Shown in pieces: positions 21,545-32,560 of a stretch of DNA of 64,000 nucleotides (its first letter is position 1; every line of letters starts with the position of its first letter). The translations under genes were made by a program, and so were the position numbers. The notes under the pieces were generated by a model. That model was not told the origin of the DNA. It saw only the letters and a list, made by a program, of their open reading frames with translations, and did no database searches. Source of the stretch: Schistocerca nitens (Eukaryota > Arthropoda > Insecta > Orthoptera > Acrididae); assembly GCF_023898315.1 (NCBI RefSeq), contig NC_064621.1, positions 123,899,521 to 123,963,520 on the forward strand. The letters run 5' to 3'.

Positions 21545-22330
21545 GGTTCTATCCTCACACTATTTCTTTCCAGATCGTAAATTATATGTGTGCCAAATTT
21601 GCTTGAAACCTTTCCAGGGGTTTAGGATGAGCTTTTTGCCCATGGCAAAATGTAGATGTAGATGTAGATGGCTTTATCTGTGTATGTACATGTCAGATAT
21701 GTTTCATAGACATACTTCAATTTTTCACACGTAATGTCTACGTATTTCATCCGTATCTCTTGTGAATTTCGCCCCGCAGTTTGATTTTCACCCAGCTCAA
21801 TGTTCATGACTTCGTAACTCGTGATATAAGTTTCGTACACTGATACAATTTGGCAGGAACATCCAATGGTATATGTGGCTACTATCTGCGAAATGTTTTG
21901 TGAATAAAGTTGTAATTAAATTAAAATGTCACAAATGAGCCGAAAGTTTTTCAAACATGTCAGTCTTTAGGAAGTCATATCTCCTGAACCATGTGTCGTA
22001 CAATGATATATTTTTGTAGGTACAAAAAAAAAAAAAAAAAAAAAAGTTCAAGTGGCTCTGAGCACTATGGGACTCTACTTCTGAGGTCATCAGTCCCCTA
22101 GAACTTAGAACTGCTTAAACCTAACTAACCTAAGGACATCACACACATCCATGCCCGAGGCAGGATTCGAACCTGTTACCGTAGCGGTCGCGCGGTTCCG
22201 GACTGAAGCGCCTAGAACCGCTTGGCCACCGCGGCCGGCTTTGTAGGTACACTCAACGGTATTTGTGGATACTGTCCGCGAAACGTGTTGCAAATACAGT
22301 TAGTAGTAAAGAAGTAATAAATTAAAACGT
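21545..22330 (+). repeat. Diverged tandem repeat interrupted by a SINE
   Basis: Two diverged copies of a unit with CGTACANTGATA, GTAGGTACACTCAACGGTAT-like and TGTGGNTACTNTCNGCGAAA are visible at about 21795-21960 and 21965-22330, the second split by the SINE at 22024. A short GATGTAGATGTAGATG array at 21651-21671 is a simple repeat like the CR1 tail. No gene is seen from 21545 to 22023 or 22251 to 22702. Confidence 0.5.
22024..22239 (-). mobile_element. tRNA-derived SINE, family A
   Basis: Begins with a poly(A)-like run of about 22 A on the + strand, which is where the 3' tail AGTGCTCAGAGCCACTTGAA ends. Box B is GGTTCGAATCC and box A TGGCCAAGCGG on the - strand. Flanked by TTTGTAGGTAC at 22013-22023 and 22240-22250. 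Confidence 0.95.
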
Positions 22331-22715
22331 CGTGCTTCATGCGGCAGTTTTACTGCATGAACAGCGAAAATGTACTAAGCGGCAATTTTTTTTTCTTTTC
22401 ATCATTTTCTGGGGTTAACGGAGAGCAGAAGTTTCTTAATCGTTTGAAATTATATGTAAAGTTTGTTGCAAGTCACTAAGTGCTCTCATTTTCAGAGACT
22501 GAATGACTAAATTATATTGCGGTTCTCTCTCTTAGTACATCCTTATTTTGTAAATCATTGTGAAATTTAAGGCAGTGGGTGTCTCCCACTGTACCACAGA
22601 ATGGTGTTTCATCCTATTTCATTCACGAGTGGAGCACGGGAAGAATGGCTGCTTAAACACGCCTGAATGTGTGTGCTCACATCTTAACCGTCTCTACGCT
22701 AATGATACTTTCTGC

Positions 22716-22892
22716 TCCCACGCCCGGGTTCCCGGGTTCGATTCCCGGCGGGGTCCGGGATTTTCTCTGCCTCGTGATGACTGGGTGTTGTGTGCTGTCC
22801 TTAGGTTAGTTAGGTTTAAGTAGTTCTAAGTTCTAGGGGACTGATGACTATAGATGTTAAGTCCCGTAGTGCTCAGAGCCATTTGAACCATT
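22716..22892 (+). mobile_element. tRNA-derived SINE, family B head, 5'-truncated
   Basis: Starts inside the head (TCCCACGCCCGGGTTCCC), box B GGTTCGATTCC, then the shared tail TTAGGTTAGTTAGGTTTAAG to AGAGCCATTTGAACCATT. Flanked by TGATACTTTCTGC at 22703-22715 and 22893-22905. Confidence 0.93.
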
Positions 22893-23006
22893 TGATACTT
22901 TCTGCATTGAAGAACATCTGTAGATTCTTCACTTAATATGCGTTCTTGAACCTTTGTAAGTAGGCTATTGCAGGATAATTAGCGTCTCTCTCTTCCAATG
23001 TCTGAC

Positions 23007-23198
23007 AAAAAAAAATGGCTCTGAGCACTATGCGACTTCTGAGGTCATCAGTCGTCTAGAACTTAGAACTAATTAAACCTAACTAACCTAAGGACATCAC
23101 ACACATCCATGCCCGAGGCAGGATTCGAACCTGTGACCGTAGCGTTCACGCGGTTCCAGACTGAAGCTCCTAGAACCTCACGGCCACACCGACCGGCA
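23007..23198 (-). mobile_element. tRNA-derived SINE, family A
   Basis: Tail, GGATGTGTGTGATGTCC spacer, box B and GCCGGTCGGTGTGGCCGTGA head all readable on the - strand. Flanked by AATGTCTGAC at 22997-23006 and 23199-23208. It lacks the TTGAACCA end of other copies and carries about six substitutions. Confidence 0.93.
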
Positions 23199-23541
23199 AA
23201 TGTCTGACAATTCGTGTTTTTAACATTTTGGTAATGCTCTTCCACAAGTTAAACAAACCTGAGACCATCTGTGCCTACCTTCTTTGTATGCGTTCAGTAC
23301 TCTCTCTTAGTAATATCTGGTATGCGTATGACTAATCTGAGCAGTGTTGTAGAATAAGATGAACGAGAGTTTTGTAAGCAGTCTCGTTTTGTAGACACTG
23401 TCTTTAATAGTTTTTGTAGCATCTTGTTTAAAAATCTGGAATTACACACATCAAAAAAGTTTTGCATCACCCCGGTTCCCAGAACTCCTGAAGACTGACG
23501 TTGACTGTGGACAGTCCCTTTGACCGTTCAGAGATGTCACT

Positions 23542-23746
23542 GAGCCGCGCGGGATTAGCCGAGCGGTCTCAGGTGCTACAGTCATGGACTGTGCGGCTCG
23601 TCCCGGCGGAGGTTCGAGTCCTCCCTCGGGCATGGGTGTGTGTGTTTGTCCTTAGGATAATTTAGGTTAAGTAGTGTGTATGCTTAGGGACTGCTGACCT
23701 TAGCAGTTAAGTCCCATAAGATTTCACACACATTTGAACATTTTTC
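23542..23746 (+). mobile_element. tRNA-derived SINE, family C
   Basis: Head GCGCGGGATTAGCCGAGCGG with box A TAGCCGAGCGG and box B GGTTCGAGTCC, then GGGTGTGTGTGTTTGTCC, TAGGATAATTTAGGTTAAG and an end in ACACACATTTGAACATTTTT. Flanked by AGATGTCACT at 23532-23541 and 23747-23756. Second copy at 55794. Confidence 0.93.
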
Positions 23747-23934
23747 AGATGTCACTAAACCCGCCAAAAGATGTAAACAACCATGCATGAGTAGCGATTA
23801 TTAGACGGAGGGGGTCCGACAGCAGATCAGTTCCAGTCATTCCACCGGGAAGGAGGTACACGGCTCGTGTTGTCTATGGTTCAATCACGCCTAGATGATC
23901 AATACTGCGGTTCGATCGTGTCCGCATTGTTACT

Positions 23935-24876
23935 TTGTTCCACGAAGGGCTCTCATCAAGGGAAGTGTCCAGGCGTCTCGGAGTGAACCAAAGCGATGTT
24001 GTTCGGACATGGAGGAGATACAGAGAGGCAGGAACTGTCGATGACATACCTCGCTCAGGCTGCCTGCAATGGATGACCGCTACCTACGGATTATGGCTCG
24101 GAGGAACCCTGACAGCAACGCCACCGTGTTGAATAATGCTTTTCGTGCAGACACAGGACGTCGTGTTAAGAGTCAAACCTTGCGAAATAGGCTGCATGAT
24201 CCGCAACTTTACTCCCGATGTCCATGGAGAGGTCCATCTTTGCAACTACGACACTATGCAGCGTGGTACAGATGGGCCCAACAACATGCCGAATGGACCG
24301 CTCAGGATTGGTATCACGTTCTCTTCACCGTTGAGTGTCGCATATGCCTTCAATCAGAAAATCGTCGGAGATGTGTTTGCAGGCAAACCGGTCAGGCTGA
24401 ACGCCTTAGACACACTTCCAGCGAGTGCAGCAAGGTGGAGGTTACCTGATGTTTTGGGGTGGCATTATGTGGGGCCGACGTACGCCGCTGGTGGTCATGG
24501 AAGGCGCCGTAACGGCTGTACGATACGCGAATGCCATCCTTCGACATAGTGCAACCATGTCGGCAGGATATTGGCGAGGCATTCGTCTTCATGGACGACA
24601 ATTCTTGTGAATGACTTCCTTCAGGATAACGACATCGCTCGACTAGAGTGGCCAGCATGTTCTCCAGACATGAATCCTATCGAACATGCCTGGGATGGAT
24701 TGAAAATGACTGTTTATGGACGACGTGACCCACCAACCACTCAGAGGGATCTACGCCGAATCGCCGTTGAGGAGTGGGACAATTTGGACCTACAGTGCCT
24801 TGATGAACTTGTGGATACTATGCCACGACGAATACATGCATGCATCAATGCAAGAGGACGTGCTACTGGGTATTAG
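23935..24876 (+). pseudogene. Tc1-like transposase, frameshifted
   Basis: Parts lie in successive frames: DNA-binding HTH (REVSRRLGVNQSDVVRTWRR) from 23935, the middle (NAFRADTGRRVKSQTLRNRL) from 24069, a segment with VMEGAVTAVRYANAILRH from 24425, and the C-terminus from about 24607 with DNDIARLEWPACSPDMNPIE, ending RIHACINARGRATGY. The first catalytic Asp appears changed: FTVECRICLQ where FTDESRF is expected. The second Asp is in a VFMDDNS stretch around 24585 in another frame; the Glu is in PIEHAWD. At least three frameshifts plus the Asp loss make it inactive. Confidence 0.88.
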
Positions 24877-25289
24877 AAGTACAGGTGTGTACAGCAGTCT
24901 GGACGACCACCTCTGAAGGTCTCGCTGTAGGGTGGTACAACATGTAATGTGTGGTTTTCATGAGCAATAAAAAGGAAGGAAATGATGTTTATATTGATCT
25001 CTATTCCAATTTTCTGCACAGGTTCCGGAACTCTCGGACACCGAGGTGATGTAAAACGTTTTTTGATGTGTGTAGTTTCTTTTTCGAATTGAGTCTTCGA
25101 TTTTTCGAATGTTGCACTATCTAATCTCAAACTCTCTATTCCATAATAATAAAGTGTTCCTGGAAATGTTACGGAGTTTTTTTGAATAGAATTAGTGTCC
25201 ACAAATTCGGCACAATTAAATTCTTTCACAGCCTTCTAATGCGTCGAAAAAGTATAATGCTTCAATACACATGTTTTGTACGTGGCTCA

Positions 25290-26027
25290 TGAGGTACACA
25301 ATAAAAGCACGAGAGACCGCCACATCACCCGCAAAGCATCCTCTTACTTCTGAGCAACCACTCTCAGTTGGAGCACACTGTTCGGGACCTTTTTCTACTC
25401 ACGCCTCCACGTCCATCAGCGAGTCGTATTCGTCCGTCGATAGTGTTCCCAACCGCCACAGAGAACGGAACTGCTTTCTTTCCGCCTAGTACTGGCGGAG
25501 ATGTAGATTCTTCCGCCAACAGACAGAAAAGACGAAGCGTCACCGACAGTCTATGAGTTCACTTCCTGTAACTCCTGGTATTGACATGGTCAACATTTTC
25601 TGGAAAAGTTCCACGAGCTCCCTTCACAAGACTATATTCCGACTTAGTAGCCACTGTTTGCGGAGAACAAGGACAGTCAACCGAGTGTTTGCAGAATACT
25701 TTGTCATAGTGACAATATCATAGACTGACAAGAGACGAGAATTATTTCGATTTCATTGTACTCGGTACAGGACATCCAGTGCCATGCACCAAACTGTCAC
25801 AGTAGTTAAGTAAAGTTTTGTATCATAACTAATAGTAAATGTTACTAATTACTTCTAATTTGTTGTCGCATTTTTGTTCTAATGCTGCCGTGTCAAATAA
25901 ACGTTTAGTTGGTTATAAGAAGTGCGCGTACTGTCACCCTTTTTATTGACCTATAGTCGGAAATAACGTTTCTGCTACCGTGCATGTGTGCGCTGAATTG
26001 ATCTTAATTTCAGTTCCAATAACCCAG
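25290..26027 (+). repeat. Probable 5' LTR of the decayed Gypsy (boundaries uncertain)
   Basis: Lies just upstream of a PBS-like site and of a decayed gag on the same strand. It contains an AATAAA at about 25897 in a CGTGTCAAATAAACG context, as in the R region of an LTR. No second copy is present in the window, so the left border and the LTR identity are inferred. Confidence 0.45.
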
Positions 26028-26030
26028 CGC

Positions 26031-26046
26031 TGGCGACAAGACAAAG
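26031..26046 (+). other. Primer binding site of the second Gypsy
   Basis: TGGCGACAAGACAAAG; its reverse complement ends CTTGTCGCCA, as a tRNA 3' end would. It follows a pyrimidine- and AT-rich segment and precedes gag by about 0.8 kb, part of which is two SINEs. Confidence 0.55.
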
Positions 26047-26199
26047 TCGAGGTTAATGATATTTTCACCATTTCCAACACTGATAGCGAGACGGTGCACA
26101 CCACAGCATTCTCGTCAACAGGGGCGGCAAGCGAAAAGAACCAATTCTAGAGAAACCATTTATGGAACTAGGGCAATTTTATTTTCAATCTTACCTTTG

Positions 26200-26451
26200 T
26201 CCGCCGCGACAGCTGAGTGGTCAGCGTGACGGATTGCCGTCCTACGGGCCCGGGTTCGATTCCCGGTTGGGCCGGAGATTTTCTCCGCTCAGGGACATGG
26301 TGTTGTGTTGTCTTCATCATCATTTCATTACCCATCCGGTGCGCAGGTCGCCGAATGTGGCGTCGAATGTAATAAGACCTGCACCAAGGCGGCCGGACCT
26401 GCCCCATAAGGGGCCTCCCGGCCACTGACGCCAAATGCTCATTTCCATTTC
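26200..26451 (+). mobile_element. tRNA-derived SINE, family D
   Basis: Head CCGCCGCGACAGCTGAGTGG with box B GGTTCGATTCC, body TTCATCATCATTTCATTACC and CAAGGCGGCCGGACCTGCCC, end GCTCATTTCCATTTC. Flanked by CAATCTTACCTTTG at 26186-26199 and CAATCTTTCCTTTG at 26452-26465, one mismatch. Confidence 0.9.
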
Positions 26452-26500
26452 CAATCTTTCCTTTGAGTGAATGCATTACTTTGATGTTCGTGGCAACACG

Positions 26501-26702
26501 GTTGGTTTGGTAGAGGGGACCACCAAACAGCGAGGCCATCGGTCCCATCAGTTTAGGGCAGGGTGGGGAAGGAATTCGGCTGTGCCATCCCGGCATTTGC
26601 AGGAAGCGATTTAGTGAAATCACGGAAAACCTAAATCAGGATGGCCAGACGCGGGTTTGAACGGTCGTCGTCCCGAATGTGAATCCACTGCGCCACCCAG
26701 CT
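26501..26702 (-). mobile_element. tRNA-derived SINE, family E
   Basis: On the - strand the head has box A TGGCGCAGTGG and a box B-like CGTTCAAACCC, followed by CATCCTGATTTAGGTTTTCC. The body contains the complement of CCAAACAGCGAGGCCATCGG. Similar GTGGCAACAC and GTTGGCAATAC flank it, but the duplication is imperfect. Confidence 0.75.
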
Positions 26703-27483
26703 TGTTGGCAATACTATGTAGCTTTGAATTGCTCTGTGCATATTATATTCTAGGACTGCTAATCCGTGTACGTTCCAGAAAGATTTTTAAGAATTTGTTA
26801 AACTGTTCTGAGCACATTCTTTAAACATTGCTCAACCAGAACTGAGTGTCCTGCAGCCGATGCTGCAATTACTACAACTGTTAGCAACCCAGCCACTCAT
26901 GGTGACGCACATGGGCGAACTTGAAGAAAGTAAGGGCATAGTACAAAACCAACTACTGCAATTTGAAATCCTGCCGCCACCCTTCTCACCATTCGATAGG
27001 AAAGTTCATTCCCATAACAACTGTATGCAGCGTCTTGAACAGCATGGTCTCATGTATCATGTGATATGGAACTAAAATCATTTCTATTAGCATTTTCAGG
27101 TCCCACTGTATTTCAGCTTCTTCAGAAAGTGTCACCTACCTGTGAACCACTCGATAATATTCTGAATTCAAAGAAAGTCTTAAAAAATGTTTTGACTAGC
27201 GAGTTGATGTCGCTGCTCGCAGACGTAGATTCTTCCACTGTTTCAAGAAATCAAGTCAAAACTATAATGAGGGGATTACTCATTTGTGAAGGCCTGACTC
27301 AGGAACGTCATTTCTGTTGTGAAAATGATCAGTATAAGAAATCCTATGCAGACTCGCTAATCCGCGACATGGCTTACCATACACTTACTGACGATAAGTT
27401 AGAAAAGAATCTGTATAGTCTAACAACCCGTATTTATAAGACTGTGTGCCACCTATTTGGACACAAGGACAAACGCATTCATA

Positions 27484-28618
27484 CTGAGGTGATGAAAATC
27501 GTGGGATAGCGATACGGACATTTACAGATGGCAGTAGTATCGCGTACACAAAGTATAAAAGGGTAGTGCATTGGTGGAGCTGTCGTTTGTATTCAAATGG
27601 TTCATGTGAAAAGGTTTCCTACAGGGTTACGGCCGCACGACGGGAATTAGCAGACGTTGAACGGTAGTTGGAGCTAGACTCATGGGACATTCCATTTCGG
27701 AAATCGTTAGACAATTCAATATTCCGAGATAAACACTGTCAAGAGTCTGGCGAGAATATTAAATTTCAGGCGTCGGACAACGCAGTGGCCGACGGCCTTC
27801 ATTTAACGGTCGAGAGCAACGACGTAGACAAGCTACTCTGCGTGAAATACCCGCAGAAATCAATGTGGGACATATGACGAACGTATCCTCCAAGACAGTG
27901 CGGCGAAATGAGGCGTTAATGGGGTATGGCAGAAAGCGACCGGCAAGAGTGCCTTTGCTAACGTACGACATCGCCTGCAGCGCCTCTCCTGAGCTCGAGA
28001 CCAAATCGGTTGGACCCTGGACAACTGGAAAATCGTGGCCTGGTCAGATGAGTCCCGATTTCAGTTGGTAGGAGCTGAGGGTAGGATTCGACTGTGGTAC
28101 AGATCTCACGAAGTCAAGGACCCAGATTGTCAACAAGGCACTGTGCAAGCTGATGGAGGCTCCAAAATGGTCTATGTTTACAAGAAATGGATTGGGTCCT
28201 CTGTTATGTTCGGCTGCCTGGAGGCCATATTCAGCCATTCGTGTACTTTATGTTCCCAAGCAGCGATGGAAATTTAATGGATGACAATTCGCCATGTCTC
28301 TGGGCTCAGTTGTTTGCGACTGGTTAGAAGAACTTTCTGTTCTGTTCGAGCGAATGATTTGGCCATCCAGATCACCGGACATGACTCCCATCGAACATTT
28401 ATGGGGCGTAATCGAGAGATCGATTCGTGCACAACATCCTGCATCGGCAACGCTTTCGCAATTATGGATGGCTATCGAGGCAGCATGGCTCGGTTTTTCT
28501 GCAGGGGACATCCAACGACTTATTGGGTCAAGGCTATGTAGATTTGCTGCGCCACGCCGGCCTAAAGTAGGTGCGACATGATATTAGGACGTATCCCATG
28601 ACTAACGTTACCTCAGTG
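27484..28618 (+). mobile_element. Tc1-like transposon inside Gypsy gag
   Basis: Ends CTGAGGTGATGAAAATCGTG at left and, inverted, CACTGAGGTAACGTTAGTCA at right, with TA at 27482-27483 and 28619-28620. Gag-like sequence is found on both sides. Length 1135 bp, slightly short because of internal deletions. Confidence 0.85.
27600..28580 (+). pseudogene. Tc1-like transposase, decayed
   Basis: Recognisable pieces: the N-terminal HTH near 27625-27740 (AARRELADVER, GHSISEIVRQFN in shifting frames); first catalytic Asp in WKIVAWSDESRFQL near 28030; second Asp region MDDNSPCL near 28281 with the expected downstream sequence; and the Glu in RSPDMTPIEHLWG near 28370, ending LCRFAAPRRPKVG. Deletions lie around 27775-27830 and 28200-28230, with several frame changes. 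Inactive. Confidence 0.82.
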
Positions 28619-29171
28619 TATTTGCTGGAGCAATACAGTACGGAACGGTGACGTATTTGTTACACTTCGACAGCCGGTGCGACCAAGGAAACATCAGGGC
28701 CAGATCCGGAAAACACAGAGCGCGTACGCTCCTCGACTGAGACAGTCAGTAAACAAGTTTCGAAATACTAAATTACAATCTTCTTCACGCTGTGGCGTAA
28801 ACCACAAAAGAGACGACTAATTTCATCGCGACGCACGTTGTGATTAGTATAAAAAGCCCGGACGAAGGACTGAGATGTGCAAAACGAAGTACAACTGACA
28901 AAAACTGTAGGCACTCGAGCATGCCACATCCTTCACAGCGAAAATTCAAGTTCTAGTCATACCAAACATGTGCCAATTAAAAAAACTTTCACAGATGGCA
29001 GTAAGAAGTCGTTAGCTGTAGCTCTTCTAGTTAACAAGGTGCCGATGAATTTTTAAACTGACACAGGGTCGTCAGTTTCAATCGATGATCCACAGACGTA
29101 TCGAAAGTTGCGAATGCCACAATTAATTGATTTTTAACAGTTCGTTGATCAGTTACAGCAGTCATGAGATT

Positions 29172-29375
29172 CCAAAAAAATGGTTCAAATGGCTCTAAGC
29201 ACTAAGGGACTTAACATCTGAGGTCATCAGTCCCCTAGACTTAGAACTACATAAACCTAACTAAAGTAAGGACATCACACACATCCATGCCAGGGGCAGG
29301 ATTCGAACCTGCGACCGTAGCAGCAGCGCGGTTCCGGACTGAAGCGCTTAGAACCGCTGGGCCACAGCAGCCGGC
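29172..29375 (-). mobile_element. tRNA-derived SINE, family A, in Gypsy protease-RT linker
   Basis: A-run then TGGTTCAAATGGCTCTAAGC on the + strand, GGTTCGAATCC-type box B reversed, and head ending GCTGCTGTGGCCCAGCGG on the - strand. GAGAT occurs at both borders; a longer duplication is not visible. Confidence 0.93.
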
Positions 29376-30452
29376 AAGAGATACCAGTAAAAGGACAATA
29401 TTCAACTAATCTTAGTATAAACAGCTCTCGAAACAGGCTATATTCGTAGTTCTAAATTCAAATAAGGCGACGAATTTACTAGAACTGGATCTCTTCAATC
29501 CTTTGGGCTTCGCCACTCATGAGGAAGTGAATAAAATTCAAACTGACATCCCAGTGGAAAATAAAATCAGCTGTTGCAAAAATGTGATGATATTTTTTTT
29601 TCTAAAGCAACAAGCAGTATCAAAGTTTACAAGCCACAAAATACGCTGAGTGCGGTGCCGAAATTTTCCAAAGCACGTAACTTCCATTTTGTGTTAAAAG
29701 ATAGAGTAAAGCAGGAATTCAATTGTCTTGAAGAGACTGCAGTTACCGAATCCGTAACCAGTGGCCAGTGCGCAACGCGGATTGTAGCTGTACAGTAACC
29801 GAACAGCTCACTTCACATCTGCAGAGATTTCGGAGTGAAAATTATTTCTGTGTATTATTGTTTCATATCCTGTTCCCAAGCTGGAAAGATTGATGACAAG
29901 AAAATTGGATTTTTAAGAAGCATATTTGCAAATTTCTTTGGTCGAAGACACCCAGAGATTAATGGTGATAATTCCTCTATTTGTTCTCTATCATTACAAA
30001 ACTTTACCCTTCGGAATAGCTAGCGCAGTTTGTTCCAGTGGTATTTTGAACAACTACTTCGGAAAGGTCCGAACACTGTGAACTACCTACCTACCTCGAC
30101 GACAAACTGTCTCTGGCACAACTCCACAGTAGCTCTTACAGAATTTGAAATCTGTTTAAAAAATTCTACAACAGTAAAGTTGAAATGCAACAAAGGCAAG
30201 TGCATCTTCTTTCAGCACGTAGTTTTTACTTAGGACACAGGCTGGCTGCTTGCGGCATCAAACTGCCACTGCCACTTACTGAAGTCATTAGAAACCATCC
30301 GGATCCCAAGGATATCAAGCAATTGCGTTTCGTACCAGGGCAAATAAATTATTATCTGAAGTTTCTCCCTCATGCAGCTGCTATCAGTCAACCGCCGCAC
30401 AAGTTGTTACGAAAACGCACCTTATGGAACTGGAACGATGAATGGCAATACA

Positions 30453-30639
30453 AAATGGTTCAAATGGCTCTAAGCACTATGGAACTTAACATCTGAGGTC
30501 ATCAGTGCCGTAGACTTAGAACTACGTAAATCTAACACACACATCCATGCTCGAGGCAGGATTCGAACCTGTGACCGTACCAGCAGCGCGGATCCGGACT
30601 GAAGCGCCTAGAACCGCTCGGTCACATCGACCGGCCCAG
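30453..30639 (-). mobile_element. tRNA-derived SINE, family A, in Gypsy RT
   Basis: Flanked by TGGCAATACA at 30443-30452 and 30640-30649. It has lost part of the AACCTAACTAACC block seen in other copies. Box B GGTTCGAATCC is intact on the - strand. It sits in the RT-RNase H region of the decayed Gypsy. Confidence 0.94.
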
Positions 30640-30999
30640 TGGCAATACACATTTAACAAACAGAAACAGTGTCTGCCTGACGCTAGATGTCTTACGACAC
30701 ATGGTCTGAATAAAATGCTCACAACTGCTGCAGATGCTCCAGACTATGACACAGGTGCGGCTGTGTCACATCGACATCATGGCTCTGAACGACCAATTGT
30801 TTCCGCTACAAAGACTTTGAAAGTGGCATTAAGAAATTACAGCCAGAACGAGAAGGCGGCTCTAGAGATTATACAATCTAAGACAAAAAGAAAAGAAAAA
30901 AAAAAGAAATTACCCGAATGGGACAAAAATCGGTGGATGTGATTTGCATGTACAGTCAAACAACTGACTACAATTTCCTAAAAACTCGACGATTTATTC

Positions 31000-31620
31000 A
31001 AGAGAAAGAGCTTCACAAATTGAGCAGATAAATATTGTATTGGTCCATCTGTCCTCTTGCAAGGAGTTATTCGATTTGGCATTGACTGACAGAGTTGTTG
31101 GATGTCCTTCTGAGAGATGCCGTGCCAAATTTTAAATGGAGCGCTTGATCGTCTAAATCTCGCGCTGGTTGTCGGGGCCTGCCCATGATGCTCCAAACGT
31201 TCTCAACTGGGGATAGATCCGGCTACTTCACTGGCCAAGGTAGGACTTGGCGAGCATGAAGACAAACAGTAGAAACTCTCGCCGTGTCTGCACTGGCTTC
31301 TCTTACTGGAATGTAAGCCCAGGATGGCACGAAGGACGACAAAACGGAGCATAAAACACCATCGACGTATGTTGTGCTATAAGGGTGCCGTGGGTGGCAA
31401 CGAAACAGTCCTGCCATGAAATGAAATGACACCCCAGACAATCACTGTGGGCCGTATGGCGGGGGACAATCATGTTCGTATCCCACCGCTGCCCAGGAAG
31501 TCTCTAGACACGTCCCTGCTTGTCATCGGGGCTCAATTCTAAGCTGGACTCACACTTAATGAGAGTCCAGGCTGAAGCCGTATCTGGAGGCGTTCTGTAC
31601 AGCGGTGGAATACCAACCTG
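31000..31620 (-). pseudogene. Tc1-like transposase fragment, - strand
   Basis: On the - strand: GVSFHFMAGLFRCHPRHPYS, a YVDGVLCSVLSSF stretch, RVSTVCLHARQVLPWPVK and a C-terminal PARDLDDQALHLKFGTASLR. The catalytic Glu segment near 31210 reads LSPVENVW, so its Glu is kept. No terminal repeat found; this is a truncated, frameshifted fragment. Confidence 0.6.
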
Positions 31621-31621
31621 A

Positions 31622-31861
31622 TTGCCGCCCACCATGGGACAACTAGGAATGATGATATGGGCTGCCTTCTCCTTTTTGGTTGCCACCAAGGCACCCTTAC
31701 GGCACAGTGGTACGTCGACGACATTTTGCGCACTGCGTTGTTGCCCTTCATGGCAAGCCATCCTAGGCTTACATTTCAGCAAGATATTGCCCGTCCGCAC
31801 AGGGCAAGAGTTTCTGCTGCATGTCTTCGTGCTTGCCTAACTCTATCTTCACCGGGGTAAG
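31622..31861 (+). pseudogene. Tc1-like transposase fragment, + strand, inverted relative to neighbour
   Basis: Translates as ATKAPLRHSGT in one frame and HQGTLTAQWYVDDILRTALL, then HPRLTFQQDIARPHRARVSA in another. The second catalytic Asp motif is changed (QQDIARPH for QQDNARPH). It resembles the same family as 31000-31620 but in opposite orientation, so the two meet head to head at about 31621. Confidence 0.7.
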
Positions 31862-31932
31862 CGGATTTACTGACCATTTGAACTTATGGTAGCTCGTGTG
31901 GAGTTCAAATGGTCAGAAAATCCGCTTACCCC
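31854..31932. repeat. Hairpin with 30-bp arms
   Basis: GGGGTAAGCGGATTTACTGA begins the left arm (31854-31883), and its reverse complement forms the right arm (31903-31932) with one mismatch over 30 bp and a 19-nt loop. It starts exactly where recognisable Tc1 sequence ends. It could be a terminal structure of an unknown small element or a foldback made during rearrangement. Confidence 0.85.
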
Positions 31933-32109
31933 AAACTTAAAATAATGAGAAGTCTGCCGACTGTCAAACTATAGAGCACTTTTCTAACTTTGAAACTGAA
32001 TAGCCCACTGATGCAGTCTGTATGGTTTACAAATACTCTTCACTGTTGTATGTAGTTGGGGAAAAGGAATAACCTACATTCAGCTAGCAAGTTTCACACA
32101 CTATGATTG

Positions 32110-32560
32110 CAGACTTTAAGAGGATGTGGAGGGTTGTTGGAACATAGCACAAGTGAACTTAGTGCGAGAGACACGAGGTGGCATGAGGCAGAGGAACCTT
32201 TCTCTCCCCAATGTTTGTTTAAGATGTGAAGTAGAGATATCCAAACTTGAGTTAGGAGAAGCAGTATGCAGTGATCATACACTTCTGAGTAGCCCATATT
32301 TCGGAATTCTACACTGTTATAAAACCCCGACAGGTCTGAGTTGGATTGTGGCGTAATAGATCCAGTGCCAGTATTCTGTCTTGGATTCTGACATCATAAG
32401 TCTGCGCCATTATGCCCCAGTCTACATATTTGGTCACCATCTTGAATTCCGAAGGACATAGAACTTGTCCCAGTATTCCAAGTCTTGGATCCCAATGTCA
32501 TAGAGCCAGTTTCCAGGGCAGCCATCTTGCATTGCCATCCTCGATTCTGATGTCGTATAT
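32110..32560 (+). repeat. Unclassified dispersed repeat, copy 1
   Basis: Diverged from 36027-36640 but with collinear landmarks: TTAGGAGAAGCAGT (32252), ACACTGTTATAAAACC (32311), GTCTGAGTTGGATTGTGGC and ATGCCCCAGTC. Contains degenerate internal phrases on the pattern CCAGTATNC and CATAGAGCCAG. No coding potential recognised between 31933 and 32913. Confidence 0.55.

Larger units (their letters stand above)
23445..25072 (+). mobile_element. Tc1-like transposon with a SINE insertion
   Basis: Inverted ends CACACATCAAAAAAGTTTTG at left and the complementary end at 25072, with TA on both sides (23443-23444, 25073-25074). A SINE at 23542 lies near the left end. The transposase is decayed. A polyadenylation-like AGCAATAAAAAGG lies near 24963. 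Confidence 0.92.
26850..30960 (+). pseudogene. Decayed Gypsy gag-pol, interrupted by Tc1 and two SINEs
   Basis: Second Gypsy family, unlike the one at 1729. Gag: FSPFDRKVHSHNNCMQRLEQ (about 26980) and LLAFSGPTVFQLLQKVSPT (about 27090) to SYADSLIRDMAYHT (about 27345). After the Tc1, two broken CCHC knuckles occur around 28775-28890 (one reads CGVNHKRDD). Protease: LTQGSSVSIDD near 29060, where an Asp-Thr-Gly core is expected. RT: ARNFHFVLKDRVKQEF near 29670, CNKGKCIFFQHVVFTLGHRL near 30185, PKDIKQLRFVPGQINYYLKF near 30310, then RNase H sequence AADAPDYDTGAAVSHRHH near 30730. The RT catalytic block around 30090 is damaged. No integrase follows. Numerous stops and frameshifts show an old copy. 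Confidence 0.85.

Noticed and set aside
21046-21606. Long Ser/Pro/Leu-rich ORFs and the antisense Arg/Glu-rich ORF
   Set aside because: They are translations of a polypyrimidine tract in several frames at once.
24136-24549. 137-residue ORF in the second Tc1
   Set aside because: It is an alternative frame of the decayed transposase; the catalytic blocks are read in the other frames.
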